NCBI RefSeq assembly: GCF_000003195.3
Contig: NC_012877.2
Location: 24,447,838-24,511,837, forward strand
DNA from: Sorghum bicolor
Lineage: Eukaryota > Streptophyta > Magnoliopsida > Poales > Poaceae
Direction: 5' to 3'
Length of the DNA: 64,000 bases
Below are positions 34,219-44,501 of the stretch, in pieces. The stretch's first letter is position 1; every line of letters begins with the position of its first letter. The notes under the pieces are model-generated. The model was not told the origin of the DNA and did no database searches. It saw nothing but the letters and a program-made list of their open reading frames with translations. A program made the position numbers and the translations under genes.

Positions 34219-34801
34219 AAGGCCTGTGAGCCTAATCTAGGTACTTAGACCCATTGTAATATATTTAGCACTTGTCTTAGATAAACATTGTGGCCCAGGT
34301 GGCCTTAAGACTCACGGTTTCTGTATATTCTTGTTACTTTTATGCTCGAGTTTCCTTTATTGCCTTGCTGCCTAAGTTTATGTTCCTCGATCGATCTTTC
34401 ATTAAAACGACCTCGATTGCCTCGAGGGTAAGGGAGTGAGTAGAGTTACCATACCCAGAGGTGTAGGGGCTCACAATCTCGACGTCCCTTGGCCCTTAAG
34501 GAGCTCGAGGTGCCTTTACTACTCGATGGTGTGGGGTTTCCTTGGGGCTTGAAAGAGAAAAGACAACGTCGAGCTTTTGAAAAACCGTTTGATTTTTAGG
34601 AGCCTGTGGGGGGGGGTTCCTCCCTGCTAGCTCCTGAGGGAGTTTCAACTATGATGGGTCATAGTCGAGACTTCCTCATAACATCAAGATTTTACTGGTA
34701 ATATCATGGATTACTTGAAAAAGTACTTTCGTTTATTCAAATATTCATTCATAGGGCCTCGATAGTATAAGATGTGCATGAAAATGTAAAGCCTTGAAGC
34801 T
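34219..34801. other. Convergent intergenic region of the Tat element
   Basis: The extra ORF (plus) and pol (minus) end tail to tail here. It holds AT-rich DNA with a possible polyadenylation region for the extra ORF ('tgtaatatatttagcac', about 34255) and no ORF of note. Transcripts from both strands would meet or overlap in this interval. Confidence 0.5.
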
Positions 34802-35950
34802 CTAAGGGTAGAAGCAACGTAGCTGTTCGATGTTCCATGCGTTGGTGAAGACCGCCCCCTTTTCATCCGCGAGCATGTACGTCCCTGGCTTCAAGACCTC
34901 GGCCACCACATATGGACCCTCCCAAGGTGGAGTCAGCTTGTGGCGTCCTTGATTGCTTTGCCATCGACGTAGGATGAGGTCACCCACGTTCAGGTCCCTC
35001 TTGCGCACGTGCTTGTCGTGGTAGCGTTGAAGCTTCTGCTGGTACCTTGTTGAGTTGAGGAGGGCCATGTCTCGAGCTTCCTCGAGTTGGTCGATCGCGT
35101 TCTCTCGAGTCTCTTTGTTTGTCTACTCGTTGTAGGCTTTGAGTTGAGGTGACCCATACTCATGGTCTGTTGGAAGCATGGCCACAGAGCGATAAACCAT
35201 GAAGAACGGGGTGTATTTCGTGGCTCTGCTTGGCGTTGCTCCTAAGCTCCATAGGATCGAGGAAAGTTCCTCGACCTATTTTTTGTCGAACTTCTTTAAC
35301 CGGTAGTAGATTCTAGGCTTGAGCCCTTGCAAAATCATGTTGTTGGCATGCTTGACCTGGCCATTAGTTTGAGGGTGAGCTACTGCAGACAAGTTCACAC
35401 GGATGTGATGCCGGTCACAGAAGTCCAAGAACTTTTTGCCAGTGAACTGTGTGCCATTATCGGTGATGATGACGTTGGGTATCCCAAACCGATGGATTAT
35501 GTCGGTGAAGAAGAGGACAGCCTGCTCGGAGCGAATGTTTGTGATGGGTCGAGCCTCGATCCACTTGGAGAACTTGTCGATGACCCCCAGCAAATGGGTG
35601 TACCCTCCTGCTGCCTTTTGGATAGGACCCACGAGGTTGAGGCCCCATACCTCGAACGGCCAAGTGATGGGGATCATTTGTAGAGCGTGAGCGGGGAGGT
35701 GGTTTTGCTTGACGTAGAATTGGCACCCGTGGCATGAATGAACAAGCTCGATGGCGTTAGCGACGGCCATTGGCCAGTAGAAGCCTTGTTGAAAGGCATT
35801 GCTGATGACGGTTCCGGGAGCCGCATGGTGGCCACAAGCCCCCGAGTGTAGATCCTCGAGGACCTTTCGTCCTTCCTCCACGGTGATGCAGCACTGTAAG
35901 ATCCCCGTCGGGCTTCGCCGGTACAGCTCTTTGCTTTCGCCGAAGATCAC
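34802..35950 (-). pseudogene. Tat integrase, catalytically impaired
   Basis: Minus-strand frames 35950-35276 and 35068-34802 encode integrase: HSGACGHHAAPGT...CHGCQFY (HHCC zinc site), then the core and a C-terminal SH3-like part (LTPPWEGPYVVAEVLKPGTY) ending FYP. The expected first catalytic Asp in WGL(D)LVGP is Asn (VWGLNLVGP), and the expected Glu in NGQVERAN is Lys (NGQVKHANN); only the middle Asp (ITDNGTQFT) remains. A stop after FDKK and a gap around 35070-35275 separate the frames. This copy could not integrate DNA with its own enzyme. Confidence 0.82.
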
Positions 35951-36056
35951 GTATGACTTGGCTCGTCGAGCGATACGATGGGGCTCAGCTCGATCTTCTG
36001 GTAATTCACCCCGGATCAGGCAGTCGAGGAGCGGCGTACGCCAATCAAATGGCCGA

Positions 36057-36848
36057 CTAGAGTGTCGAGGGTTGCTCGATTTCCATCACTTCTGCTGCTG
36101 CCAGGAGGGCCTCGATTGTGTCGATGGGCTTGGGAGCCGAGGCCTTGACGCCAGCCTCCATGAGGTCAACAGACGGCTCGAGACGGTCCTTTGAGAATGG
36201 GTCTGGTGGGACAGTGCCTCGAGTGGACGCAGTCTTGGCAAGCTCGTCGGCCGCCTCATTGTACCGCCGTGCAATGTGAGTGAGCTTGAGGCCATGGAAC
36301 TTGTCTTCAAGCTTGCGTACTTCCTTGCAGTAAGCCTCCATTTTTGGGTCATTGCAGCTTGAGGCTTTTATGACTTGATCGATGACCAGCTGAGAGTTGC
36401 CTCAAACGTCGAGGAGTCGGACCCTAAGCTCGATAGCAATCCTTAACCCGACGATGAGGGCCTCGTACTCTGCAATGTTGTTAGACGCAGCAAAATGTAT
36501 TTGGATGACATACCTCATGTGGACACCGAGAGGTGAAATGAATAGCAAGCCCGCCCCAGCCCCGTCTTCATGAGTGACCCGACGAAGTACATTGTCCATT
36601 GTTCCACCTAGACCTAGGCAGGTGGGGTTGGGTGTCCATCCATTCCGCGATGAAGTATGCCAGCACTTGGGACTTGATAGCCTTGCGAGGCGCGTATACG
36701 AGGGCTCCCCAATGAGCTCGACCGACCATTTGGCTATCCTCCCCGTGGCCTCTCGATTCTGGATGATCTCGCCCAGCAGAAAGGACGAGACCGCTATGAT
36801 CGGATGACCAAGAAAGTAGTGCTGCAGCTTGCGTCGAGCGCAAATCAT
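36057..36848 (-). pseudogene. Tat second (archaeal-type) RNase H
   Basis: Minus-strand pieces read GAGAGLLFISPLGVHMRYVI, IHFAASNNIAEYEALIVGLR and, after a frame change, DKFHGLKLTHIARRYNEAADELAK. The motifs DG...GAG, NNxAEYEAL and NExADELAK are those of the additional RNase H of Tat elements. It lies between the first RNase H and integrase, as usual. Internal stops, for example at about 36400, show it is broken. Confidence 0.72.
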
Positions 36849-38010
36849 AGCATAGATTAGCTTTTGGATCTAGGGGTATCGTACCTTTGTTTCTGATAGA
36901 ACTTCGCTGATGAAGTAGACTGGCTGCTGAACTAGAAGCGCATGCCCCTCTTCTGGTCTTTCAACCACCACAACTACGCTAACAACCTCGGTCGTCGCCA
37001 CAACATAAAGGAGCAGAGGTTCTATGGGTCAAGGGGGCACAAGGATCGGAGCAGTGGTCAACATTCTCTTGAGTTTTTCGAGAGCGTCCTCAGCCTCGAC
37101 GGTCCATGCAAAGTGCTCAGCCTTCTTTAGGAGCCGGTATAGTGGTGGCGCATTTTCCCCCAGCCGTGAGATGAAGTAGCTGAGTGCTGCCAGACAGCCC
37201 GTCACCTTCTGCACGCCCTTGACGTCTCAAATTGGCCCCATTTTGGTGATGGCCAAGACTTTCTCGGGGTTTGCCCCGATGCCGCACTGGGTGACTATGT
37301 ATCCTAGGAGCATGCCTTGTGGTACGCCAAAGACACATTTTCGGGGTTTAGCTTGATATTGTGGGAGCACAGGCAGCCAAATGCGATTTTGAGGTCCCGA
37401 ATCAGGTCGCCTCGCATCCTCGACTTGACGATGATATCATCGACATATGCCTCGACCGTCGACCCTATGTGTTCTCCAAAAACGTGGAGCATGAACCATT
37501 GGTACGTCACCCTAGCATTTTGAAGTCCGAAGGGCATGGTAACGTAGCAATACATCCCAAACGGGGTAATGAAAGAGGTTGCGAGCTGGTCGGACTCTTT
37601 CATTTTTATTTGATGGTAGCTAGAATAAGCATCAAGGAATGAAAGGGTTTCACATCCCGCAGTGGAATCGACAATTTGATCAATACGTGGCAAAGGAAAT
37701 GGAACTTTTGGACATGCTTTATTCAAACTTGTGTAATCTACACACATCCTTATTTTTTGATTCTTTTTCTTAACTAGTATAGGGTTTGCTAACCAATCGG
37801 GATGATGAATCTAGCCACCAAAAGCTTGTGGACCTCCTTGCCAATGATCTTGCGCTTCTCCTTGTCGAAGCGGCGCAGGCGTTGCTTCACTGGTGTGGAA
37901 CTGACTCGGATCTCCAAGGAGTGGACGGCGACTTCCCTCGGTATGCCAGGCATGTCCGAGGGACTCCATGCAAACATATTGGTGTTTGCACAGAGAAAGT
38001 TGACGAGCAC
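36849..38010 (-). pseudogene. Tat reverse transcriptase and first RNase H
   Basis: Minus-strand frames encode DMPGIPREVAVHSLEI, VKQRLRRFDKEKRKII, RMCVDYTSLNKACPK, LSFLDAYSSYHQIKM, the active site VEAYVDDIIVKS (about 37425-37460) and the thumb/connection SYFISRLGENAPPLYRLLKK, followed by a degraded RNase H. The YVDD catalytic motif is intact, but stops after FIIPIG, near 37300 and near 37028, plus a frameshift, inactivate it. The GIPREVAVHSLEI start is characteristic of Tat reverse transcriptases. Confidence 0.85.
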
Positions 38011-38016
38011 GGCCTC

Positions 38017-38769
38017 CTATTTGGGGTCGAGGTCGGCGCTGATCCTCAGCACCTTGCCATCAGAGTTGTTGGGGATGAGCAGGACCTTCTTTGTGCCTTC
38101 TACTGGCTTGAAGCTGCCCGCATGGCGCTTTGGCTCTAGAGCCTTAGCGGCGAGGGCCTCGAGCCTCGAGGCGAGCTCGGTGGTGCTTTCGACCACCTCC
38201 CCGTACTCGACGCACTCAACGTCGCATTCATAGGCATGCTCGTAAGAGGAGCTGATGCTGATAATCCCCTTGGGCCCAGGCATCTTCAGCTTCAGGTAGG
38301 TGTAGTTGGGGATCGCCATAAACATGGCATACCCCGGGCGTCCGATGATGGCATGGTAGGTGCCTCAAAAACCCACTACTTCGAAAGTGAGGGCCTCCTT
38401 CCTGAAGTTGGACGCCGTGCCAAAACAGACTAGTAGGTCAATTCGACCTACTAGCAGTGCTTTCTTTCCCGGCACGATGCCATGAAAGCCGCCAGTGCTG
38501 GGTTGGAGCTGTGCTCTCTCGATGCCTAGGAGGTCGAGTGTCTCGAGGTAGATGATGTTGAGGCTACTGCCGCTATCCATCAATACCTTTGAGAGTCGAG
38601 TGTTGACGATGATGGGGTCGATGACGAGTGGGTAGATGCTAGGGGCGACGACTCTGTCAGGGTGGTCATTGCAATAGAAGGTGATGGGGGTGCTCGACCC
38701 GTTGAGGTACGGTGGCACCGCCATCCTTACCGCGAAAACCTCCCGGCGCTCCCTCTTGCGCTGTCTCAA
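38017..38769 (-). pseudogene. Tat aspartic protease
   Basis: Two minus-strand frames (38769-38365 and 38325-38017). The first holds KVLMDSGSSLNIIYLETLDL, with the DSG active site intact, and FGTASNFRKEALTFEVVGF. After a stop at about 38365 the second continues YAMFMAIPNYTYLKLKMPGP and a linker to the reverse transcriptase. The protease cleaves the Gag-Pol precursor. The long protease-to-RT linker is usual for the lineage. Confidence 0.8.
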
Positions 38770-38772
38770 TGT

Positions 38773-41146
38773 GAGCTACGTCAAGGGTCCGTCGTAGATC
38801 ATGTAGCAATTGTGGACGGTGGGGAACCCCTCATCGTCTTTGCTTCCACCCGTGTCGTCGCTTTTATCCTTCCTTTGCTCGTCCTTCTTCAGCCGTAGGC
38901 TCACTAAGTACTTCTTCAGCATGCGGCAGTCCTCGAGCTTGTGATTAGCCCCTCCCTTGTGGTAAGGGCAGGGCTCTTTGAGCATTTTGTCGAAGACTGC
39001 CCCCTCTGGGGGACCTCGAGGCTTCTTGCGCTCGACAGCGGCGATGAAATCATCATCGAGGGCTTCCTGCTTGACCTGTCGCGCCTTCTTCTTCTTGTTC
39101 CTTTTGGGCTCCTTGCTAGGGCCCTCGTCGTTGTCTGCTGGTGCCTTCCCCTTGTCACTCTCGTGGCTGAAGAAAGTACCGACCACCTCCTCGCCGACGG
39201 CGTAGTTTGCCACTAAGTCCATCAGCTTGTCGACGGTCTGCGGATGATTCCGGCCTAACTCCCGCACCAAATCCCTACAAGTGGTGCCTAATACGAATGC
39301 CAAAATAATGTCATGGTCGGGGATGTGTGGGAGCTCCATGCGTTGTTTGGAGAAACGTCGAGCGTACTCTCAGAGAAATTCTATAGATTTCTGCTTGCAC
39401 TTGCTGAGGTCCCACGAATTGCCAGGACGGATGTAGGTCCCCTTGAAGTTTCCCTCAAACACCCGGACCAGATCAGTCCAATCGTGGATATGGTTAGCTG
39501 GCAGCTCCTCGAGCCACCTGCGAGTAGTGTCAGAGAGGAAAAGTGGAAGCTGTCGGATGATGGCTCGATCATCCCCTCAAGTGCCTCCCAGCAGGCATGC
39601 CAGTCGGAAGTCTGCTAGCCATAGTTCTGGCTTGGTTTCGCTGTTGTATTTTGTGATGCTGGTCGGGGGTCAGAACAGGCTTGGCAGCGGCCTGTTGCGG
39701 ATCGCCCTGCTGAAGACTCGAGGGCCCGGTGGCTCTAGAGCCATCCAGTCTTCGTTGCTATCATAGTGTCCACCGCGGTGGGCGCTGTAGCCCCGCTCCT
39801 CATCGTCCCTATGTCTGCGGCGTCGATGCTCGTTGATGTCAGGTCGAGCATCGTGTGGTCCTCGATTGTCGATGAGGCGCTCCTGGACAGGCGCCGTTTT
39901 CTTGCCTCAAGGTGGCGACTCCTAATGAACTGATACCTCCCTCTTGTTTCGGGCCGGCTCACGGTGCTTTTCTGTGGCCGCCCCGCGATGTCGAGAGGCT
40001 GAGCTCTCAGCTTGCTGCGCTGCCGCCACGTGGAGCAGACCTTGCACCTCAACTCGAATGCATCATGCCTGGGAGTTTGAGGGCTCAGGCATGATGCATA
40101 GTAGCATGGTTGCTGCCACAATGTTCTGACCAGCTCGAGGAAATGGCTGATGAGCGGTTCAGGCTCCTCGTCCCCAACAATCTGTCGGTACACGTCTCGA
40201 GCATGTCCGTGCGTGCCCCACCATGCGGGTGCGGTTGGTCTCGCTCGAGGGCCCGCTCTAGTTGGCTGAGTCGCTCTCATAGCTATGCAAGTTGCATGGC
40301 CTTGTCGTCCTGAGATGGTGGGTATGCCTGCCCGTCGTTCCCAGGTGTCCTGGGATCTCCCCCTGCTGCGGGAGCTCGTGCACCAGCGACGGCATCCTCC
40401 GTGTCGCCCGTGGTAGCCACGGCTCTAACGACGTTGAAGCACTCCCTCGTAGGGTCGTAGCTGTCGGACTCGGAGTCGGGGTCTGGCTCGGCGGTTTAGA
40501 AGCATCCGCGCCACTCCTCCGCCAGCTGCTGCCTGAGTGTGGTGAGGGTGTATATTCTAGGTCCCAGGCATCGAGGCCTGCGTATATAGGGAATGCCTAG
40601 ACACTCAGCCACTTGTTGAGCCTGCTGCGGCATCTCCGTGTCGTGAGGGATGACTAGTGGTCGTTCCACGCACATCCCGGCATCTAGACATATTGTCCTA
40701 GCGAGCGACGTCACGGCGTTGTCCAAGCCGAATGCGGGCGTCCTCCTTGTGGTGAACAGACCTTGTGGTAATAGGGCCGATGGTGGTGATGGCGCGTGGG
40801 GTGCACTGCCCCTTGACGCTGACACACGGCCGCTGTATCGCCTGGCCGTCGTGACTGTGGTCTCGGTGCGCGGAGGTGTCGACCTCTCCATTGTTGCCTG
40901 TCCTGCATGGGGCAATGAACATGTGGCAATGGTGGGGCAGTGGCGATGTTGATCATGCTTTCTTGGGTGGGAAGCATGGTGGTGAGGTCGTCGTGGGGCC
41001 TTTGATCTCTTGGGCATGACGCGTGCCCCTCCCAGTCCTCTAACTGAGAGCAGGATCATGTCGTAGCTAAAACTAGTGGACATGAACTCAAGGCTCCCAA
41101 ACCAGATCAACATGGAGCATGGGATCGGTAAGACGTGAGTGGCCAT
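38773..41146 (-). pseudogene. Tat Gag
   Basis: The best start is the ATG at 41144-41146, near the 5' LTR (41189). The N-terminal part (41146-39740) is in several shifted frames, basic and Pro/Ser-rich. The capsid region lies at about 39740-39000 (QLTISTIGLIWSG in the other frame; MELPHIPDHDIILAFVLGTT, GRNHPQTVDKLMDLVANY). A Lys-rich stretch and a C-x2-H-x5-H-x4-C element (CPYHKGGANHKLEDC, about 38920-38975) end it, a zinc-type motif normal for Tat Gag. At least three frame changes and stops are present. Confidence 0.75.
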
Positions 41147-41244
41147 CCAAAAAAAGATGGGAAATCAATAGTAACATGTAGGGCCAACTGTCGGTGTTTT
41201 GACCCCGAGGGGTAACACCAACAAGTGAATTTATGTGCATGCTT

Positions 41245-42501
41245 GTTGACGGTCCTTAATGCTTACATTTAACCATCAACTAATCATAGAAAAGGATCCA
41301 AATGCAACCAACACCTAGACTTAGGGTTTTATCTGACAGAATTCCATGAGTTTTGGTGTTTGTCTATTTCTGCAGGGGGTTATCAGGAAATATGAAAGAA
41401 AGGCCCACACGTCGGGTTTACATAGAGATATTAACGTGCCGCGCAATTTTCTACCATCTAGAAGACTCCAGAAGCCATGGGAACGAACCGGAGGCCGATC
41501 GGGCCCGGGGGCAGGGTGCCCGCCCAACTACAGTAACCAATCAGCTGCAACTTCACGTATCGTGCTCCACCGACCTAAGGGACCAAGGAAAACCGTGCGA
41601 TTAATGTTGGTTTGATCCGACGGCCCAGATTCATCTGAAAAGACTATATAAGCAAGGCCCCCTGGCCCTTGGAGAGCATACCTCCTCTACAGAATCAAAG
41701 CTAGGGTTTCAATTCTTCATCCAAGTAGAGAGGATCCCTCTAGTTCTTCTAGTTCTACCTCTAGTTCATCTAGATCTAGTTCTAGTTCATCTAGTTCTAG
41801 TTCTAGTTCCTCTAGTTCTAGTTCTAGTTAGTTCTAGTTGTAATCTAGAAAATAGGGAGAGAGAAGAGGAGAGCGGAGGAGGAGCCGGATCTGTTGGATC
41901 TTCCTTAACATTATACTTTTGCAGCATCTGGTTCGTTCTTCATCGTTCTCCAGGTTCTTCAATTCATAATTCCTAGTTCTTTAATTACTTTTATTTACAT
42001 TCAAGTTATTTATTGGATTCCCGCTTGCATCAAGTGCTCTAGTCTTTATAACGCTAGAGTAGTAATTAATAGATTAGACGTGGTGTTTAGTCTTGCGATT
42101 ACCTGGAATTGCACCCAATCCTGCGGATTGTTGTGGTAGCCTTAGGGTAGTGACAGCCCTAACGGTCGACGTATTCCACCACGTTCGGATTGGTGTTTGT
42201 AGGACCGTAGTCAGACCTTCCTAGCCCCCTTCTCATCTCTTTCTGTGGTTAGTGCTCTGATGTCCCGATATAAATAATCTTGAAGTAATTCTTGATTCTT
42301 AGATTAACTAGAGAACTCTCAGGAAACTTCCTCTCTTCCCACCAAAAATAATTATATAGTTATCCTTGGGCGATCTTGATTCTTAATTAGTACACTCACG
42401 TTCCCTGTGGAAAATCGATACTCTGGAATACTCCTGGGTGAAAGCTACATCGGTATCCGTGCGCTTGCGGATTTTTCTGTTTGCGTTTAAAATACCCAAC
42501 A
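41245..42501 (+). mobile_element. Athila-type solo LTR
   Basis: A 1257-bp LTR with ends TGTTGACGG...TACCCAACA and a 5-bp target duplication ATGCT at 41240-41244 and 42502-42506. No internal region is present, so it arose by recombination between the LTRs of a full element. It closely resembles 56462-57739. A TATA box (TATATAA, 41645-41651) and an R-region minisatellite follow the usual LTR layout. Confidence 0.93.
41757..41834 (+). repeat. CTAGTT minisatellite in the LTR R/U5 region
   Basis: An imperfect array of CTAGTT and CTAGTTCAT words. The same array is present in the related LTRs at about 56998-57076 and 63340-63415, so it is a feature of the family and not a local expansion. Confidence 0.85.
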
Positions 42502-43518
42502 ATGCTCCCTTTTTTAGATGGCTATGCAAGAATGACATAAAGATTTATCCTAGTTCGAGCAAAGGAAGGCCCTAGATCCAGCGGGGGAGGAGAATTTGAA
42601 TTATCTTGCACCTAAGTGCTTGTACAGGGGCGAATACAAGTGGATGTAGCTCAGGGTTCTATGTCCCAGCCAGTTGTAGTGATGTGAATCATGTATTCTA
42701 GATGTCTTTGATATCATCCCTAGCGTCCCCTTTTATAGTTCCAAGGGGAAGTCTAGGTTACAGGATGTAGGTGTTTGAGTAGGTATCGATAGGGGTATGG
42801 CGTTGACCTACTCGAGGCCTCCGTACCGGCGTGGCCTCGAGCCGTCTTGTTACAGGGTACTTCTTTGATGATAGCGCGTACATTCCCTGAATTCAACTCC
42901 TGTACCTTGCGCGGTATTGGCTTAGGTGCGAGCACGCTTGTACGTCGTGGCAGTAGTCATGTCTGGAGTGGTTGAAGCATTGACTTTCATCACTCGATCC
43001 TTCCCTAGGAAGGAGCGTGCCTACTTGAGGGTTAGGTGGCACGGGCAGCTTTGTGATGCAGAAGCGCTGACCTTGAACATCTTGAGGGGGGTCGTGATGG
43101 GCTGGGCTGTACTTTTCTCCTATCTTGAGGATAAAGCTGGAAAAAGTAGAGATTTGACGGGTGCTTGTTTCCCTATCATGCTTCTCATAACTGTCGGGCT
43201 AGGTGGGAGCATGGCAGTCGCATATAATGCTCTGGCTCTCATACCTGTGATAGGTGACTGGGAGCGCTTTTGCGCTCGAGGCTTGTCGATTTGCTCGACA
43301 CTCTTTCCGTAATCAACGGTTGCTTGCTATCGAGCCCTTGATGATTCGCTCGACCCGGTTTCCGTATTCGAGGCTATGGTCGACACCATGTCTTGGTTCG
43401 AGCCGTAGCTTTAGTGATCCTGTATTTATACTAGAGCATCGAGCCTGAGCCTTGAATTGTTTGTGAATCCTCTCATTGCGAGTGTTGGCTGGGGTATCCC
43501 CTATTGACATCCTCGACA

Positions 43519-44501
43519 GCAGGTGAGTTAAAAGTCCTGATCTTCCTGGCAGAGTGGCAGCCCCGGGAGTGCGGCGCTGATCGGAGCTACGATTCTTGAG
43601 TCATACCAATGGTGACCCACTTGCTCTCTGATGGGGGATGCATGGGTGAGTGCTAGGAATAACCCTCTAGCTGGATAGGAATCGATTCGAATCGTCGTCT
43701 CTCCCGGATAGTGAGAACTTGACAGAGCAGCGGCAAACGTAGCATTCACTAAGTGCTAAATGGTTCTGGATGATGATGTTGAGGATAGCAAGAAAGAACA
43801 TATGTTGAAACTTGATATGGTTATTATTGTTTGTTAATAATCAAGTGAAGTGCTTAGTCTAGGTGCTAATCTATTGATAGGCTAATGATAATCAATATGA
43901 TGCTTATAAGAATGGTTACTATCCAATTTAAGCTCTTTAGCAAATACCATGAGTCAAGCCAGCTCCACTTTATACTCAACCTTGCATGATCCTTGGTGTC
44001 TTTTATGTTTGGTTAGACGAGTAAGTCTAGCTGAGTACATCCTCATACTCAGGGTTTATCCCCACTTGTTGCAGATGATATCTTCTATGACGGTTTCTAC
44101 AAGACCTGTCTTCACCCCGCTGGGGATGAGGACTAAACCATTGGGCGCGGTTCTCTAACAACTTCGTATCTATGATGCTTTTGGTGGATGTGATGAGACT
44201 CTGGCTGTAACAAGAACATGTGAAATGTGTGTGAAAACTATGTTGCTTCCGCTACATGAACTTGTGTTGTAATAACTTAAGTAACTCCAATGTGGTGTCG
44301 CTTCGTCGATAATGAATGAACTATGTAACAATTGCTGTGTTCTTTTGAACTATTACGATCTTGGTTTGTTGCAAAGTTGGTTTGAAATCCTTCGTGGTTT
44401 TAGTTGACTACCAGGATTATATGGGCTCAAGTTCGGAAACTTGATTGCCTGCGCGATAGTTTCTACACTTCAACTCTTATACTTTGGTCGGTTCTGTGAC
44501 A
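43519..44501 (+). mobile_element. Tekay-type LTR fragment, plus orientation
   Basis: This is the reverse complement of the first kilobase of the LTRs at 10918 and 25572, running from the region near 11893 back to the terminus. It ends GGTCGGTTCTGTGACA at 44501. Its divergence is clear (many substitutions and small indels). The Tat element inserted into this LTR, and the missing part was lost with the Tat left flank. No primer site follows 44501, so it is a 3' LTR or solo LTR end. Confidence 0.8.

Larger units (their letters stand above)
3858..43518 (-). mobile_element. Tat-lineage Ty3/gypsy retrotransposon (composite host of nested insertions)
   Basis: One element explains 3858-4748, 9651-10917, 30072-41244 and 42507-43518 once the nested insertions are removed. 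On the minus strand the order is 5' LTR (43518 to 41189), gag, protease, reverse transcriptase, two RNase H-like regions, integrase (ending near 34802), a plus-strand extra ORF, a polypurine tract (9740-9757) and a 3' LTR (9739 to 3858, truncated). LTR ends are TGTCG...CGACA. Internal DNA without insertions is about 12 kb, normal for Tat. Known of the lineage: a second RNase H domain and extra ORFs between pol and the 3' LTR, some antisense and holding a gypsy-type 'transposase' domain (Pfam PF04195). The 5' flank after 43518 is a Tekay-type LTR; the 3' flank was lost at 3857/3858, so no target duplication can be paired. Confidence 0.88.
41189..43518 (-). repeat. Tat 5' LTR, interrupted by a solo LTR
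   Basis: Termini TGTCGGTGTTTTGACC at 41189 and CCTCGACA at 43518. With the solo LTR (41245-42501) and one ATGCT removed, the LTR is about 1.07 kb. The bases inside 41189 give no clear tRNA match, so the primer site is degraded or unrecognised. Flanking DNA at 43519-43523 is GCAGG. Confidence 0.85.

Noticed and set aside
34802..41146. Cellular gene encoding a protease or RNase H
   Set aside because: Domain order and strand are those of one Tat polyprotein between paired LTRs.
41757..41834. CRISPR-like repeat array
   Set aside because: The repeats are contiguous 6-9 bp words without spacers, inside a plant LTR.
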